DNA of 36,986 nt, from the NCBI GenBank assembly GCA_003231795.1, contig QIJI01000050.1:1-36986 (forward strand), given 5' to 3'. Made by a program: the position numbers and the translations under genes. The DNA is from Gammaproteobacteria bacterium. Lineage in GTDB: Bacteria; Pseudomonadota; Gammaproteobacteria; GCA-001735895. This document shows, piece by piece, positions 1 through 8,904 of this stretch; positions within the stretch are counted from its first letter, which is position 1, and each line of letters starts with the position of its first letter. The notes under the pieces are model-generated. The model had not been told where the DNA came from. It ran no database searches and saw nothing but the letters and a program-made list of their open reading frames with translations.

Positions 1-240
1 TCTTTCGTTGTCACACTTGTTATTCTGTCGCTGGCCGCATCAGTCATTCACCTGTTAAGCCTTTGGCTTGAACTTCCCGATGTTGTCGCCCTGCTGTTAA
101 TGGCGTTTCCGCTGGTACTGTTTATTTCATACTGCTGTCACGAATCACGGGCACAAATAAAACGCGCGACAATTCGAATTTACAGTAGCTTTGCTGCGGT
201 AGTGATTGCGAGCGCGGCTATTGTCTACTTCATCGGTTGA
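1..240 (+). CDS. C-terminal part of a membrane protein (5' end outside window)
   Basis: Reading frame 1 is open from the first base to a TGA at 238-240, giving 79 residues without a start, so this is the 3' end of a gene that begins upstream. The fragment is very hydrophobic: one membrane segment at about residues 1-22, a second at about 28-46, then a short basic stretch (SRAQIKRATIR) and a last segment at about 62-79. The positive linker suggests a cytoplasmic loop between the last two helices. I do not recognise the family. It converges with the oxygenase-like gene on the minus strand with only 9 bases between the two stop codons. Function cannot be called from this fragment. Confidence 0.6.
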   Translation, partial: SFVVTLVILSLAASVIHLLSLWLELPDVVALLLMAFPLVLFISYCCHESRAQIKRATIRIYSSFAAVVIASAAIVYFIG

Positions 241-249
241 ACAGGGTTA

Positions 250-954
250 CTAATTGTTGAAACCGTAATCGTATTTCTGACTACCGCTGGAATTAAAAAC
301 CTGGGCGTGAAACGACAGAATGACGCGATCTTCTTCGCCAACGTAGGGAAACGGCATATGTTTGATATGCGCCGGGAAAACGCACAACTTGCCATCCTGC
401 GGGAAGGAGTCCCAACTATTGTCGTGCAGGTACAAATTACCGTAATCACCGAACCCGCCTGCCATATGTTCGACATGGGGCCCATAGAAACGGGTAACGC
501 CATTGGGTTGCTGCCCTTTAACATCGGTCGCCGAACGACTGCTATCGGCCGCGCGTAGGTAATAAACCCCAGACCACGAGGCATTACCGTGTACATGCAT
601 TTCATGGAAGGAATGGCCGTTGGATATCTGGAACCAGAGCCCGGAAATGGTCACGCGCACTTTTTCGTCTTCACGCCACAATCCCCGGTTGGCTTCCCTG
701 GCAACCTCAACAATACTTTCGCTGATATAATCAGCGAGTTCATTCAACTCTTTATGAAGCGGGTACCGACTGAGCAAATCATCGCGACTGGCATAGGCTT
801 GCTCAGGGCTGCGTTGCTCACGGTCGCGATGTTGATAAAAAAGTTCGAGTAACGCCGGGTTGACCTTTTGATAATGGGCAAATCGTTTAGACAACAGTGT
901 CGTAGACCACAGCTTTACAATATTCGGATTATCCTGTTTGGTTTTTTTTGCCAT
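250..954 (-). CDS. 2OG-Fe(II) oxygenase-like protein (TIGR02466 / 2OG-FeII_Oxy_5 type)
   Basis: A 234-residue soluble protein. The central part reads HEMHVHGNASWSGVYYL (residues 117-133), which fits the H-x-H...SGVYY signature of the putative 2OG-Fe(II) oxygenase family TIGR02466/PF13759. A distal HIKHMPFPY (196-204) supplies the second histidine region, and R210 in DRVILSFH is the usual place of the 2-oxoglutarate-binding arginine. The likely iron ligands are H120/H122 and H199, inferred from position. The first ~95 residues are helical and less conserved. Proteins of this family are mostly uncharacterised hydroxylase candidates, so the substrate is unknown. The gene lies 50 bases downstream of the unrecognised gene at 1005-1922 on the same strand and may be co-transcribed with it. 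Its start has only a weak AAAGG two bases upstream of the ATG. Confidence 0.75.
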   Translation of the reverse strand: MAKKTKQDNPNIVKLWSTTLLSKRFAHYQKVNPALLELFYQHRDREQRSPEQAYASRDDLLSRYPLHKELNELADYISESIVEVAREANRGLWREDEKVRVTISGLWFQISNGHSFHEMHVHGNASWSGVYYLRAADSSRSATDVKGQQPNGVTRFYGPHVEHMAGGFGDYGNLYLHDNSWDSFPQDGKLCVFPAHIKHMPFPYVGEEDRVILSFHAQVFNSSGSQKYDYGFNN

Positions 955-1004
955 AGCCTTTTATCGATTTGATCTCGGTCTGATCTCGAGTTCGGTCTTG
1001 CCGG

Positions 1005-1922
1005 TTAAGATGTCGGGGCCTTGTTATAGCGCTGACATTTTTCAATATAAAGACGCGTGCTCTGAGGCATGGGTACGCGCGCACCCGCTATATAGGCGAT
1101 CAGGCGCCTGCCTTCCTGAATCAGATCACGACCATAGGCGACGCGCATGCGCGTCATTTGATCAGCCGATTCGGCCAACACAGGCTTGAATGCGTTGAGT
1201 TGCTCGCCCAGCGCGACAAAATTAGGCCAGACCTGAAAAATAATGGGATCCTTTTTCATCGTTTCGGCGGTTTGTCGCGCCGCTGTTGCATAGTCGTGAA
1301 TCAAATCTATTAACTCGGCAAACATCGGGCGCGTACAAAAATTCTGGATTATACATTCCGCGACCTGATCTATTTCGTGCATCCCCTGCGCAATTTTGAC
1401 AAAGCGCGATTCGAAAAAATCGGCTATTGGCATGGTGAAAGCCTTAAACGGCTCCCCCCAGACTTCATCGATTCCCTCACAACCACTGTGATGTCTGACC
1501 TGCTGTCCCAGTTGCAACGCTTCCTCGAAACACTCGCTACACTCGCGCATCAGGTCATTGTCATGACTGACCTTTACCCCGAGTTCTGCCAGGTTCACGA
1601 TCGACGTGAACAGATCGGTAGCACGATTAAAAAGTGCACCGGCCAGCATCGCGGCATTAACACGCTTGCGCCCGGGTTCGGTTTCATCCAGATAGGCTTC
1701 ACGCGCCGCATCGAGGCTTTGGCCCGGGGTATTGATACCGGCTTCGGTATGATGGAAAGCACGCCGGGTAAGACTGTCAATCAGCCGCTTTCGATTAGCC
1801 AGTGTATTATCCAGCGGCGCATAATAACGAATCCAGTAAGCATCGTAGAAAACATACTCGACCCTGTCGAAAGTTCGTCGCTCACCATTCGCTGGAGTCG
1901 GTTGTGGTCTAGCGGCTTCCAT
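1005..1922 (-). CDS. Hypothetical protein, predicted all-helical, 305 aa
   Basis: I do not recognise this protein. It has 305 residues, no signal peptide and no clear membrane segment. Almost the whole length looks helical, with acidic and aromatic patches, including FYDAYWIRYYAP near residues 25-36 and ECSECFEEALQLG near 128-140. No Walker, HTH, zinc-finger or catalytic motif is evident. It is divergent from recC (194 bases between starts) and is followed 50 bases later on the same strand by the 2OG-oxygenase-like gene. The pair could form a small operon. The ATG at 1922 is the first in-frame start I accept; the upstream minus-strand frame at 1781-2056 is a different frame and overlaps it, so it was discarded. 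The coding call rests on frame length and plausible composition. Confidence 0.6.
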   Translation of the reverse strand: MEAARPQPTPANGERRTFDRVEYVFYDAYWIRYYAPLDNTLANRKRLIDSLTRRAFHHTEAGINTPGQSLDAAREAYLDETEPGRKRVNAAMLAGALFNRATDLFTSIVNLAELGVKVSHDNDLMRECSECFEEALQLGQQVRHHSGCEGIDEVWGEPFKAFTMPIADFFESRFVKIAQGMHEIDQVAECIIQNFCTRPMFAELIDLIHDYATAARQTAETMKKDPIIFQVWPNFVALGEQLNAFKPVLAESADQMTRMRVAYGRDLIQEGRRLIAYIAGARVPMPQSTRLYIEKCQRYNKAPTS

Positions 1923-2115
1923 AGGGCCCGCAATTTATTGGTATCATCTGGGATCTGACAATCAAAAAACAATCCAGCTACAATGTTATGAAATCTGTCG
2001 GCGTAATCAATGCTTATTTTAACCACGCCCGATCCGGGTATTCCGCCATGGCTCATCCAGTGAGCCGTGATCGATTTATAGTAGCCCGCTTAATGTTTCC
2101 GTTAAACCCGACTAC

Positions 2116-5100
2116 ATGGCATTAAATATCCTGAGTTCAAACCGCGTCGAAGTCCTGCAGTCAAGGCTTGCACAGCGGATTTCTGAAGCGCCACTGGGCG
2201 ACCCGTTTGCCCCAGAGACTATTGTGGTCCCAACTTATGCGATGGGGCGCTGGCTCAATCTGCAGTTTGCCAAACAACAGGGCATAGCGGCAAATTTCGA
2301 ATATCCGCAGATCGGCCCATGGATCTGGCAACGGGTAGCCTGTTTGATGCAGGTAACTGCGCAAACGGACCCCTATTCCGAAAAAGCCCTCGGTTGGCAG
2401 ATTTTCAAATTGTTACCCGGGTTGCTCGGCGAAGGCGGGTTCGAGCTGTTAAACCGTTATCTAGATAATGACCAAAGTGGTATCAAACGCTGGCAACTGT
2501 CGCAACGTATTGCGCGCTGCTTTGATCGCTACCAGCTATATCGTCCACAAATGATAACGAGCTGGGCCGAATCTCGCGAAAGCCACTGGCAGGCGAAACT
2601 ATGGCGGGCCATTGTCGCTGACAATCTTTCGCCACACAGGGTCGCAGCTCTCGCTACCAGCATCGAGCGCCTGAAACAGCCGGACCCGCCAAATCTTCCG
2701 CAACGCATCAGTCTGTTTGCACTTTCCAGTCTGGCACCGGCTTATGTTGAATTGTTACACGCGCTGGCATCACAAACTGAGGTAACCCTGTATCAACACA
2801 GCCCTACCGATCAATACTGGGCCGACCTGGTTTCAGAAAAGACCCGTGCACGCAGGCGTCTACAGGACCCTGCGCAGGACGATTACTTCGAAACGCGCAA
2901 TAGCCTACTCACCTCCTGGGGAAGACAGGGACAGGTGATGCAGGATCTGCTGCTCGATTTCGGGGCGATTACCGAGGACGAGGCCGAAGATAATCGTCCG
3001 CCCGGCAAGACCAGAATGCTGCATTGCCTGCAGTCAGGTTTGTTCGATCTGGCGCTGCCGCCAAACAGCCCGGTCGACGATTCAATCTCGATTCATATCT
3101 GCCATAGCCCGATGCGCGAGTGCCAGGTTCTGCATGATCAGTTACTGATGTTATTGCAGCGACATGCCGACCTGAAAGCAGAAGAAATTCTGGTAATGGT
3201 TCCGGAAATCGGCCGCTATGCACCCTATATCGAGGCGGTGTTCCAATACGATGACAGTGGCAAGCGACCCGATCTGCCATGGAATATTTCCGATATCAGC
3301 ATTGCCGATGGCCATCCACTGATCAAAAACTTTTTGCAATTGCTACGCTTGCCCGAAAGCCGTTTTACCCGCTCCGAGATCGTTGCTTTACTCGAATCGA
3401 GCGAAATTCGCAATCGTTTTGGTATCGATAGCGCGGGCCTCGAACAAATACACCAGTTACTCGATTCAAGCCAGCTACGCTGGGGAGTAAACGCCGAACA
3501 TCGCCAGTCACTAGGCCTTCCGGACACCCACGAAAACACCTGGCAACAGACCTGGGAGCGACTCTTTTGCGGCTACGCGATGAGCGATACCGAGTTATGG
3601 CAGGGGATCGCCCCCATCGATGATGTCGGCGTCGATGCCGCCATCGCAATCGCAGGCCTGAAGCAGCTATTTGATCGCCTGCTATGGTGGCGGGCCAGGT
3701 TGTCAACCAGTGCCAACGCAGCGACCTGGCAACAACGCCTGCACCAGATCCTCGACGATTTTTTTACCCCGCAGAACAGCAGCGATGAATTGTTACAGCC
3801 GGTACGCGACCTGATCAGTGACCTAGGGCAAACCGATTCCGGCGAGTTAAGCCCGTCGCTGGTACGTCACTGGATGGAAAAACATTTGTCGCGCAAACAA
3901 ATGGCCGGGCATCTCTACTCGGGTGGCGTAACCTTTTGCGGGTTGCAACCGATGCGCAACATCCCGTTCAAGGTTATTTGCCTGCTTGGAATGCAGGACC
4001 AGGCGTTTCCCCGCCGCGAGCGCCCACCCGCTTTTGACCTGATGCAAAACAGTTGGCAACCGGGTGATCCATTAAGCCGCGACGAAGATCGCTACCTGAT
4101 GCTCGAAACCCTGCTCGGAGCAAGACAATACCTGTATTTCAGTTACTGCGGCCGAAGTCTCAAAGACAACAGTGAGTGTCAGGCGTCGACGCTGTTGCGG
4201 GAATTGACCGACTATATCGACAACAATTTCAGAGCCGACGACAATGCGCGTAGTGCCAGTGAAACGATCACCCGCTTGCATCCCATGCAGGTATTTTCCA
4301 GCAGAAATTTCAGCCTGGAAAATCCGGCCTATGATCAATACTGGTATCATAGCGCTCAGCTACTGGCCGAGTACCGGGCCGCGAATAGCGTTGACAACTG
4401 GCCGCAACAGGCCCTCGATAGCACAAACGAAAAACAGTCAATAATCGAACTCGCTGAGCTGGTTCGATTCTACCGTCACCCGATTCGTTATTTTTTCCGC
4501 AAGCGCCTGGGTATCCATTTGCCCGACGAGGACAGCTTCGATGATGATGAAGTGTTTGCCCTTGATGGATTACAACAATGGGCAATCATAGAAACCATGG
4601 CCGCCCGTTTCATAACAGCTAACGAAAATGACCGCAGCTTGTTCAGCGCGCGCGGGCTGTTGCCTCACGGGCGCGCCGCCGAAAGCGAATGGATTAAACT
4701 GGAAAATGAATCGCGCGACCTGTTAGACAGGCTGCGGCCTTATCAGGGCCAGACAGGGCAAAGTCGATTTGTCGAATGTGACCTCGGCGACTTTTCGCTT
4801 AGCGGCGAAATCAGTGCCTGTTACCCGGAGCATGGCCTGATGCATTTCAGCGCCAGTAAAAATATCAAGGGTCGGGCCGTACTCGGACTGTGGCTGGAGC
4901 ATTTATCACTATGCGCGACCCATCAACTGGCTGGCACCGAAACCAGTCGGTTACTGATTAGAGGTAGCAAAGGAATCCATTTCAAATCGCTCGATGCGAC
5001 CACGGCCGCCGCAATGTTAACCCGTTATATTCAAATTTACTTGCAGGGACAGTGCCTGCCTTTACCGGTTTTCCCGAACAGCAGCTATGGCTGGGCATCC

Positions 5101-5301
5101 TGCGACGACCCCGATCAGGCCCAGCACGAGGCGCAGAAAGCCTGGCAGCGGAGTTTCTCTTTTTCAGGAGAGAATCAGGATCGTTATATTCAGCTGGCAT
5201 TGCATAACGGGCATGCGCAGCCGTTGCAGGACCCGTTGTTTCAGCAATATGCAAATCAGATCTATGGTCCAGCGATCGATAATCTGGTAAAGGACAGTTA
5301 A
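2116..5301 (+). CDS. recC: RecBCD enzyme subunit RecC (exodeoxyribonuclease V gamma chain)
   Basis: 1061 residues, close to the 1122 of E. coli RecC. The start MALNILSSNRVEVLQ and the block ETIVVPTYAMGRWLNLQFA near residues 35-55 are typical RecC N-terminal sequence. FCGLQPMRNIPFKVICLLGM (about residues 605-624), followed by DQAFPR, is a family landmark in the inactive helicase-like core. The C-terminal part, including ELVRFYRHPIRYFFRKRLGI, corresponds to the degenerate nuclease-like domain. RecC holds the complex together and reads Chi in the 3' strand as it is extruded. It is the first gene of a recC-recB-recD operon, with recB starting 4 bases after its stop. No ptr gene sits between recC and recB, unlike E. 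coli. The ribosome binding site is weak. Confidence 0.96.
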   Translation: MALNILSSNRVEVLQSRLAQRISEAPLGDPFAPETIVVPTYAMGRWLNLQFAKQQGIAANFEYPQIGPWIWQRVACLMQVTAQTDPYSEKALGWQIFKLLPGLLGEGGFELLNRYLDNDQSGIKRWQLSQRIARCFDRYQLYRPQMITSWAESRESHWQAKLWRAIVADNLSPHRVAALATSIERLKQPDPPNLPQRISLFALSSLAPAYVELLHALASQTEVTLYQHSPTDQYWADLVSEKTRARRRLQDPAQDDYFETRNSLLTSWGRQGQVMQDLLLDFGAITEDEAEDNRPPGKTRMLHCLQSGLFDLALPPNSPVDDSISIHICHSPMRECQVLHDQLLMLLQRHADLKAEEILVMVPEIGRYAPYIEAVFQYDDSGKRPDLPWNISDISIADGHPLIKNFLQLLRLPESRFTRSEIVALLESSEIRNRFGIDSAGLEQIHQLLDSSQLRWGVNAEHRQSLGLPDTHENTWQQTWERLFCGYAMSDTELWQGIAPIDDVGVDAAIAIAGLKQLFDRLLWWRARLSTSANAATWQQRLHQILDDFFTPQNSSDELLQPVRDLISDLGQTDSGELSPSLVRHWMEKHLSRKQMAGHLYSGGVTFCGLQPMRNIPFKVICLLGMQDQAFPRRERPPAFDLMQNSWQPGDPLSRDEDRYLMLETLLGARQYLYFSYCGRSLKDNSECQASTLLRELTDYIDNNFRADDNARSASETITRLHPMQVFSSRNFSLENPAYDQYWYHSAQLLAEYRAANSVDNWPQQALDSTNEKQSIIELAELVRFYRHPIRYFFRKRLGIHLPDEDSFDDDEVFALDGLQQWAIIETMAARFITANENDRSLFSARGLLPHGRAAESEWIKLENESRDLLDRLRPYQGQTGQSRFVECDLGDFSLSGEISACYPEHGLMHFSASKNIKGRAVLGLWLEHLSLCATHQLAGTETSRLLIRGSKGIHFKSLDATTAAAMLTRYIQIYLQGQCLPLPVFPNSSYGWASCDDPDQAQHEAQKAWQRSFSFSGENQDRYIQLALHNGHAQPLQDPLFQQYANQIYGPAIDNLVKDS

Positions 5302-5305
5302 CCTC

Positions 5306-8300
5306 ATGGTGCCGATACAACTAGACCCTACCGCTGTCCTCGAGCTGGAACTCGGCGGCATCAAATTAATTGAGGCCAGTGCTGGAACCGGTAAAACCTA
5401 TACCATTGCCGATCTGTACCTGCGCCATATCATCGCCGGTCGGCAACCATCACAAATCCTCGTAGTCACCTATACCAATGCGGCAACCGAAGAATTACAG
5501 GGACGCATCCGTGCACGCCTTTACCAGGCGTTACATTTTCTACAACAGGATCTCGACACCGATGACCTGTTTTTAAATCTGCTGCGAGCTCAATCGCGTT
5601 CCGCCGAGCCCCGGGTTCTACTGGAGCAGATTAAACGACTGCAATTCGCGCTTCGCAGCATGGATGAAGCCTGTATTTCAACCATCCATGGGTTTTGCCA
5701 GCGCAGCCTGCAAGACCAGGCGCTTGCTGGTAATCATTTTTTTGATTCCGAATTGCTGGAAAACGACGATGCGCTATGGCAACAGGCGTTACAGGACTGG
5801 TGGCGCAAACTGGTTTATCGTCTCGACCCAAATAGCTGGCAGCTAATTCGCAATCAACTGCCGAAGATCGAAACTTTAAAGGGCCGGCTTTTTCAAATCC
5901 GCAATAAGCCGTTTTCCAGGTTGCTGCCACAAAACAACTTCGAGTTATCGGCATTGCCGCAACAACTAAAACAAACCGTGACTGAATTACATCAACTGGC
6001 AGCCCAGTGGCAGCAGCAACGTAGCGAGATTGTTGAAATTCTTAACCACAGCAAAGTGTTAAGCCGCGCGCAGGCACTGCCTTACCACCCGGACAAGTTG
6101 CCCCGGCTAATTAAATCGGCGGACCAATTTTTCAGCGCTGACAAAGCCGAAACAACTTTCGAAGACTTTGAGTATCTGGGATCGGAGTTACTTCATAAAA
6201 GCTCTACCGACAAAAAACGAGGGCTGGACCCCCGGATCGATCACGAATTTTTCCAGGCCGTATCGAATATCGCAGCGGCCTGGATTGAGATTAAAAATGC
6301 GATTCAGCCGATGTTGATTCGGGACGCCTATGTTTCTGTTGCCAATCGCGTCGCGGAATTGAAACGTGAAATACCGGCACTTGCTTTCCAGGATCAGTTA
6401 TCGATGATGATTGAAGCGCTGGAGTCTGAACACGGCGATGATTTTGCAGCGCAGCTACGCCAGCAATTTCCGGTCGCCATGATCGATGAGTTCCAGGATA
6501 CCGATTCAATGCAGTATCGAATTTTCAGCCGCATTTATGTGAGCGGCGGAAATTCAGGTTTTACCATGATCGGAGACCCTAAACAGGCGATATACAGTTT
6601 CCGCGGCGGCGATATATTTACCTATATGCAGGCACGCCAGCTAAGCGATGTAACGCTTTACAGCCTGCTAACCAACTGGCGTTCAGAACCTCGGCTGGTC
6701 AGCGCCATCAATAGCCTGTTCGAAAGTCGTGCCGAGCCCTTTATTTATCAGTCGATTCCATTCGTGGCCGCAACCTCAAGTCCGACCAACGAGCGCCACC
6801 AGTTGATTCAACACGAGTCATCCGCTGCTCCCTTTATTCTGTGGCAGCTACCGCAAAATGAGCAGCACAAAAACTATAATCGGGAGCAAACGCGGGAATT
6901 GATCAATCAGGCCGTCGCCGCCGAAATCGGCAGGCTGCTTTCGCTTGAAAATACAGCCAGTATCGGCGGAAAACCGCTGCGAAGTGGCGACATTGCGATT
7001 CTGGTACGCCAGGCCAGCGAGGGGCAAGCACTGGCGCGCGTATTACACGAGCACGGAATACGCAGCGTAACCATCGGCAGGGAAAACGTGTTTCAAAGCG
7101 AAGAAGCGCTCGGGTTGTATGATTTGCTGGTCGCGATTGCGCAACGGGAAGACCCATTCCGGGCACGGCGTTCGCTAGCTTCAGGCCTGCTCGGTTTCGA
7201 CTATCGGCATATCGCCGAATGTATCGACGACGATGACCGGTGGCAGGACTGGCTCGATAAACTGACCGAATTGCAACAACGCTGGCAACAACACGGGTTT
7301 ATCTCGATGTTTCAATCCTTGTTGCATCATTTTGATCTGAGCGCACAACTGGCACAGCAGTCAAACAGTGAACGGCGCTTTACCAATTTGCTGCATCTGG
7401 CCGAATTGCTGCATCAACAGTCGGCCAGCCTGCCCGGCATTACACCGCTGCTGGCCTGGTTTCAACAACAGTTCGAACAGGATACCGGTGAAAACGCCGA
7501 ACTGCGCCTTGAAAGTGACGAGGCGCTAGTCAAGATAGTCACTATCCACAAGTCCAAGGGCCTCCAGTACCCCGTCGTTTTCGTACCCTTCCTGTGGTCC
7601 TGCAAAGCGGTTGGCAAAGAGCCGCCTTTTTATTATCACAATGACGAACTTTTACCCTGCATTGATCTGGGATCAGGGCAGCAGGGCAATCGACTCCTGG
7701 CGGACAAGGAACGGCTCGCCGAGGACCTGCGCCTGTTGTATGTTGCTTTGACCCGGGCGAGTTCACGGGTTTATCTGGCCTGGGGTGAGGCCGGTGACCG
7801 TGGTAAAGCCGGTTACGCAAATCAAACTGCGCTGGCCTGGCTGTTGCACTCCAACCAAACCCCGCAGCAACTGGGCCAGCAACTGGCGCAGGGTTTTCCA
7901 ACCACGATGAATTTCGAAGCCGACCTTGAGGCATTGGTCGCGCGCAGCCAGGGCTGCATCGAACGAATTCCATTACCACGACAAAGCGCGCCAAAGCAAC
8001 TCGCCAGCAGCGAAGTAAAAAAACCATACCAGCTCGATGAGTTCACCCGTAAATTTACCCGGCCCTGGCGGGTTAACAGTTTTACCGGCTTAACCCGTGG
8101 CGTGCATCAAACGGCGCTACGCGGCGGCACCGCAGTGCCGACTGATCGCATACTCGCATTCCCGGCCGGTAGTCACATCGGTTTACTGATCCATTCGCTG
8201 CTCGAACACCTCGATTTCACCGCTGATATTGCAGCACAATGCGCGCAACTAATGCCCACGTATTTACCGGCCTCCGGTATTTCGGCCGAAACAGACCAGC

Positions 8301-8878
8301 AGACACTGGTTCACTGGCTGCAGCAGATTTTGCAGACGCCGCTGAACCAGCAGGATCTGATGCTCAAGGAATTATCTGCACGACAACGGTTAAACGAGTT
8401 ATCGTTTGATTTTTCGCTGGATCATTTTGATCTTGAGGCGATCAATTCGCTGTTGCAATCGCTTGCATCGGTACCACTACAACCCGTTACCAGCGCTTCC
8501 TTCGGTGGTTTGATTACCGGTGTTATCGATCTCGTTTTCGAATACCAGGGGCGTTATTACCTGGCGGACTACAAAAGTAATTTTCTCGGCGGCAGTCTCG
8601 AGGACTACGCTCCCGACAAGCTGCAACTGGCCATGTTTGACCGGCGATACGATTTGCAATCTCTGCTCTATTCCATTGCGCTGCATCGCTATCTTGCAAT
8701 GCGTTTGCCGAATTACGAATACGAGACGCATTTCGGGGGTTGTTACTACCTGTTTCTGCGCGCCATGCGACCCGAGCATGGAGAATCTTTCGGTGTGCAT
8801 TTTGAGCGCCCATCCAGCGACAGTGTGCAGGCCCTGGATCGATTGCTCGACTACACCGCCGAGGATATTGACTTATGA
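5306..8878 (+). CDS. recB: RecBCD enzyme subunit RecB (helicase-nuclease, exodeoxyribonuclease V beta chain)
   Basis: 1190 residues (E. coli 1180). The protein is a 3'-5' SF1A helicase fused to a nuclease. Visible motifs are Walker A EASAGTGKTYTI near residues 24-35, motif II IDEFQDTD, motif III GDPKQAIYSFRGGD, motif V TIHKSKGLQYPVVF and motif VI LRLLYVALTRAS. The C-terminal nuclease carries the catalytic D1075, D1088 and K1090 (VIDLVFEY and LADYKSN). The 13-residue spacing between the two aspartates is the same as in E. coli RecB (D1067, D1080, K1082). HIGLLIHSLLEHLDF probably supplies the upstream histidine ligand. The enzyme unwinds and degrades double-strand ends until Chi, then loads RecA. 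The gene begins 4 bases after recC, and its TGA overlaps the ATG of a nine-codon open frame leading to recD. Confidence 0.97.
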   Translation: MVPIQLDPTAVLELELGGIKLIEASAGTGKTYTIADLYLRHIIAGRQPSQILVVTYTNAATEELQGRIRARLYQALHFLQQDLDTDDLFLNLLRAQSRSAEPRVLLEQIKRLQFALRSMDEACISTIHGFCQRSLQDQALAGNHFFDSELLENDDALWQQALQDWWRKLVYRLDPNSWQLIRNQLPKIETLKGRLFQIRNKPFSRLLPQNNFELSALPQQLKQTVTELHQLAAQWQQQRSEIVEILNHSKVLSRAQALPYHPDKLPRLIKSADQFFSADKAETTFEDFEYLGSELLHKSSTDKKRGLDPRIDHEFFQAVSNIAAAWIEIKNAIQPMLIRDAYVSVANRVAELKREIPALAFQDQLSMMIEALESEHGDDFAAQLRQQFPVAMIDEFQDTDSMQYRIFSRIYVSGGNSGFTMIGDPKQAIYSFRGGDIFTYMQARQLSDVTLYSLLTNWRSEPRLVSAINSLFESRAEPFIYQSIPFVAATSSPTNERHQLIQHESSAAPFILWQLPQNEQHKNYNREQTRELINQAVAAEIGRLLSLENTASIGGKPLRSGDIAILVRQASEGQALARVLHEHGIRSVTIGRENVFQSEEALGLYDLLVAIAQREDPFRARRSLASGLLGFDYRHIAECIDDDDRWQDWLDKLTELQQRWQQHGFISMFQSLLHHFDLSAQLAQQSNSERRFTNLLHLAELLHQQSASLPGITPLLAWFQQQFEQDTGENAELRLESDEALVKIVTIHKSKGLQYPVVFVPFLWSCKAVGKEPPFYYHNDELLPCIDLGSGQQGNRLLADKERLAEDLRLLYVALTRASSRVYLAWGEAGDRGKAGYANQTALAWLLHSNQTPQQLGQQLAQGFPTTMNFEADLEALVARSQGCIERIPLPRQSAPKQLASSEVKKPYQLDEFTRKFTRPWRVNSFTGLTRGVHQTALRGGTAVPTDRILAFPAGSHIGLLIHSLLEHLDFTADIAAQCAQLMPTYLPASGISAETDQQTLVHWLQQILQTPLNQQDLMLKELSARQRLNELSFDFSLDHFDLEAINSLLQSLASVPLQPVTSASFGGLITGVIDLVFEYQGRYYLADYKSNFLGGSLEDYAPDKLQLAMFDRRYDLQSLLYSIALHRYLAMRLPNYEYETHFGGCYYLFLRAMRPEHGESFGVHFERPSSDSVQALDRLLDYTAEDIDL

Positions 8879-8904
8879 AACCGGCATATGAAACCGATTT
8901 ATGA
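8875..8904 (+). other. Nine-codon minicistron linking recB and recD within a triplicated 13-base unit
   Basis: ATG at 8875 overlaps the recB TGA (8876-8878) as ATGA. It encodes MKPAYETDL and stops at TGA 8902-8904, which in turn overlaps the recD ATG (8901) as ATGA. Three near-copies of the 13-base unit ATGAAACCGgcat start at 8875, 8888 and 8901, so each ATG lies in a different frame. The middle ATG opens another nine-codon frame (MKPIYEIAA). This architecture is visible directly. That it acts as a termination-reinitiation relay is an inference, and the peptide itself may have no role. Confidence 0.45.

Noticed and set aside
1377..1958. 193-codon plus-strand open frame opposite the 305-residue gene
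   Set aside because: No recognisable motif. The minus-strand frame is longer, has better protein composition and spacing to the next gene. Some doubt remains because neither is a known family.
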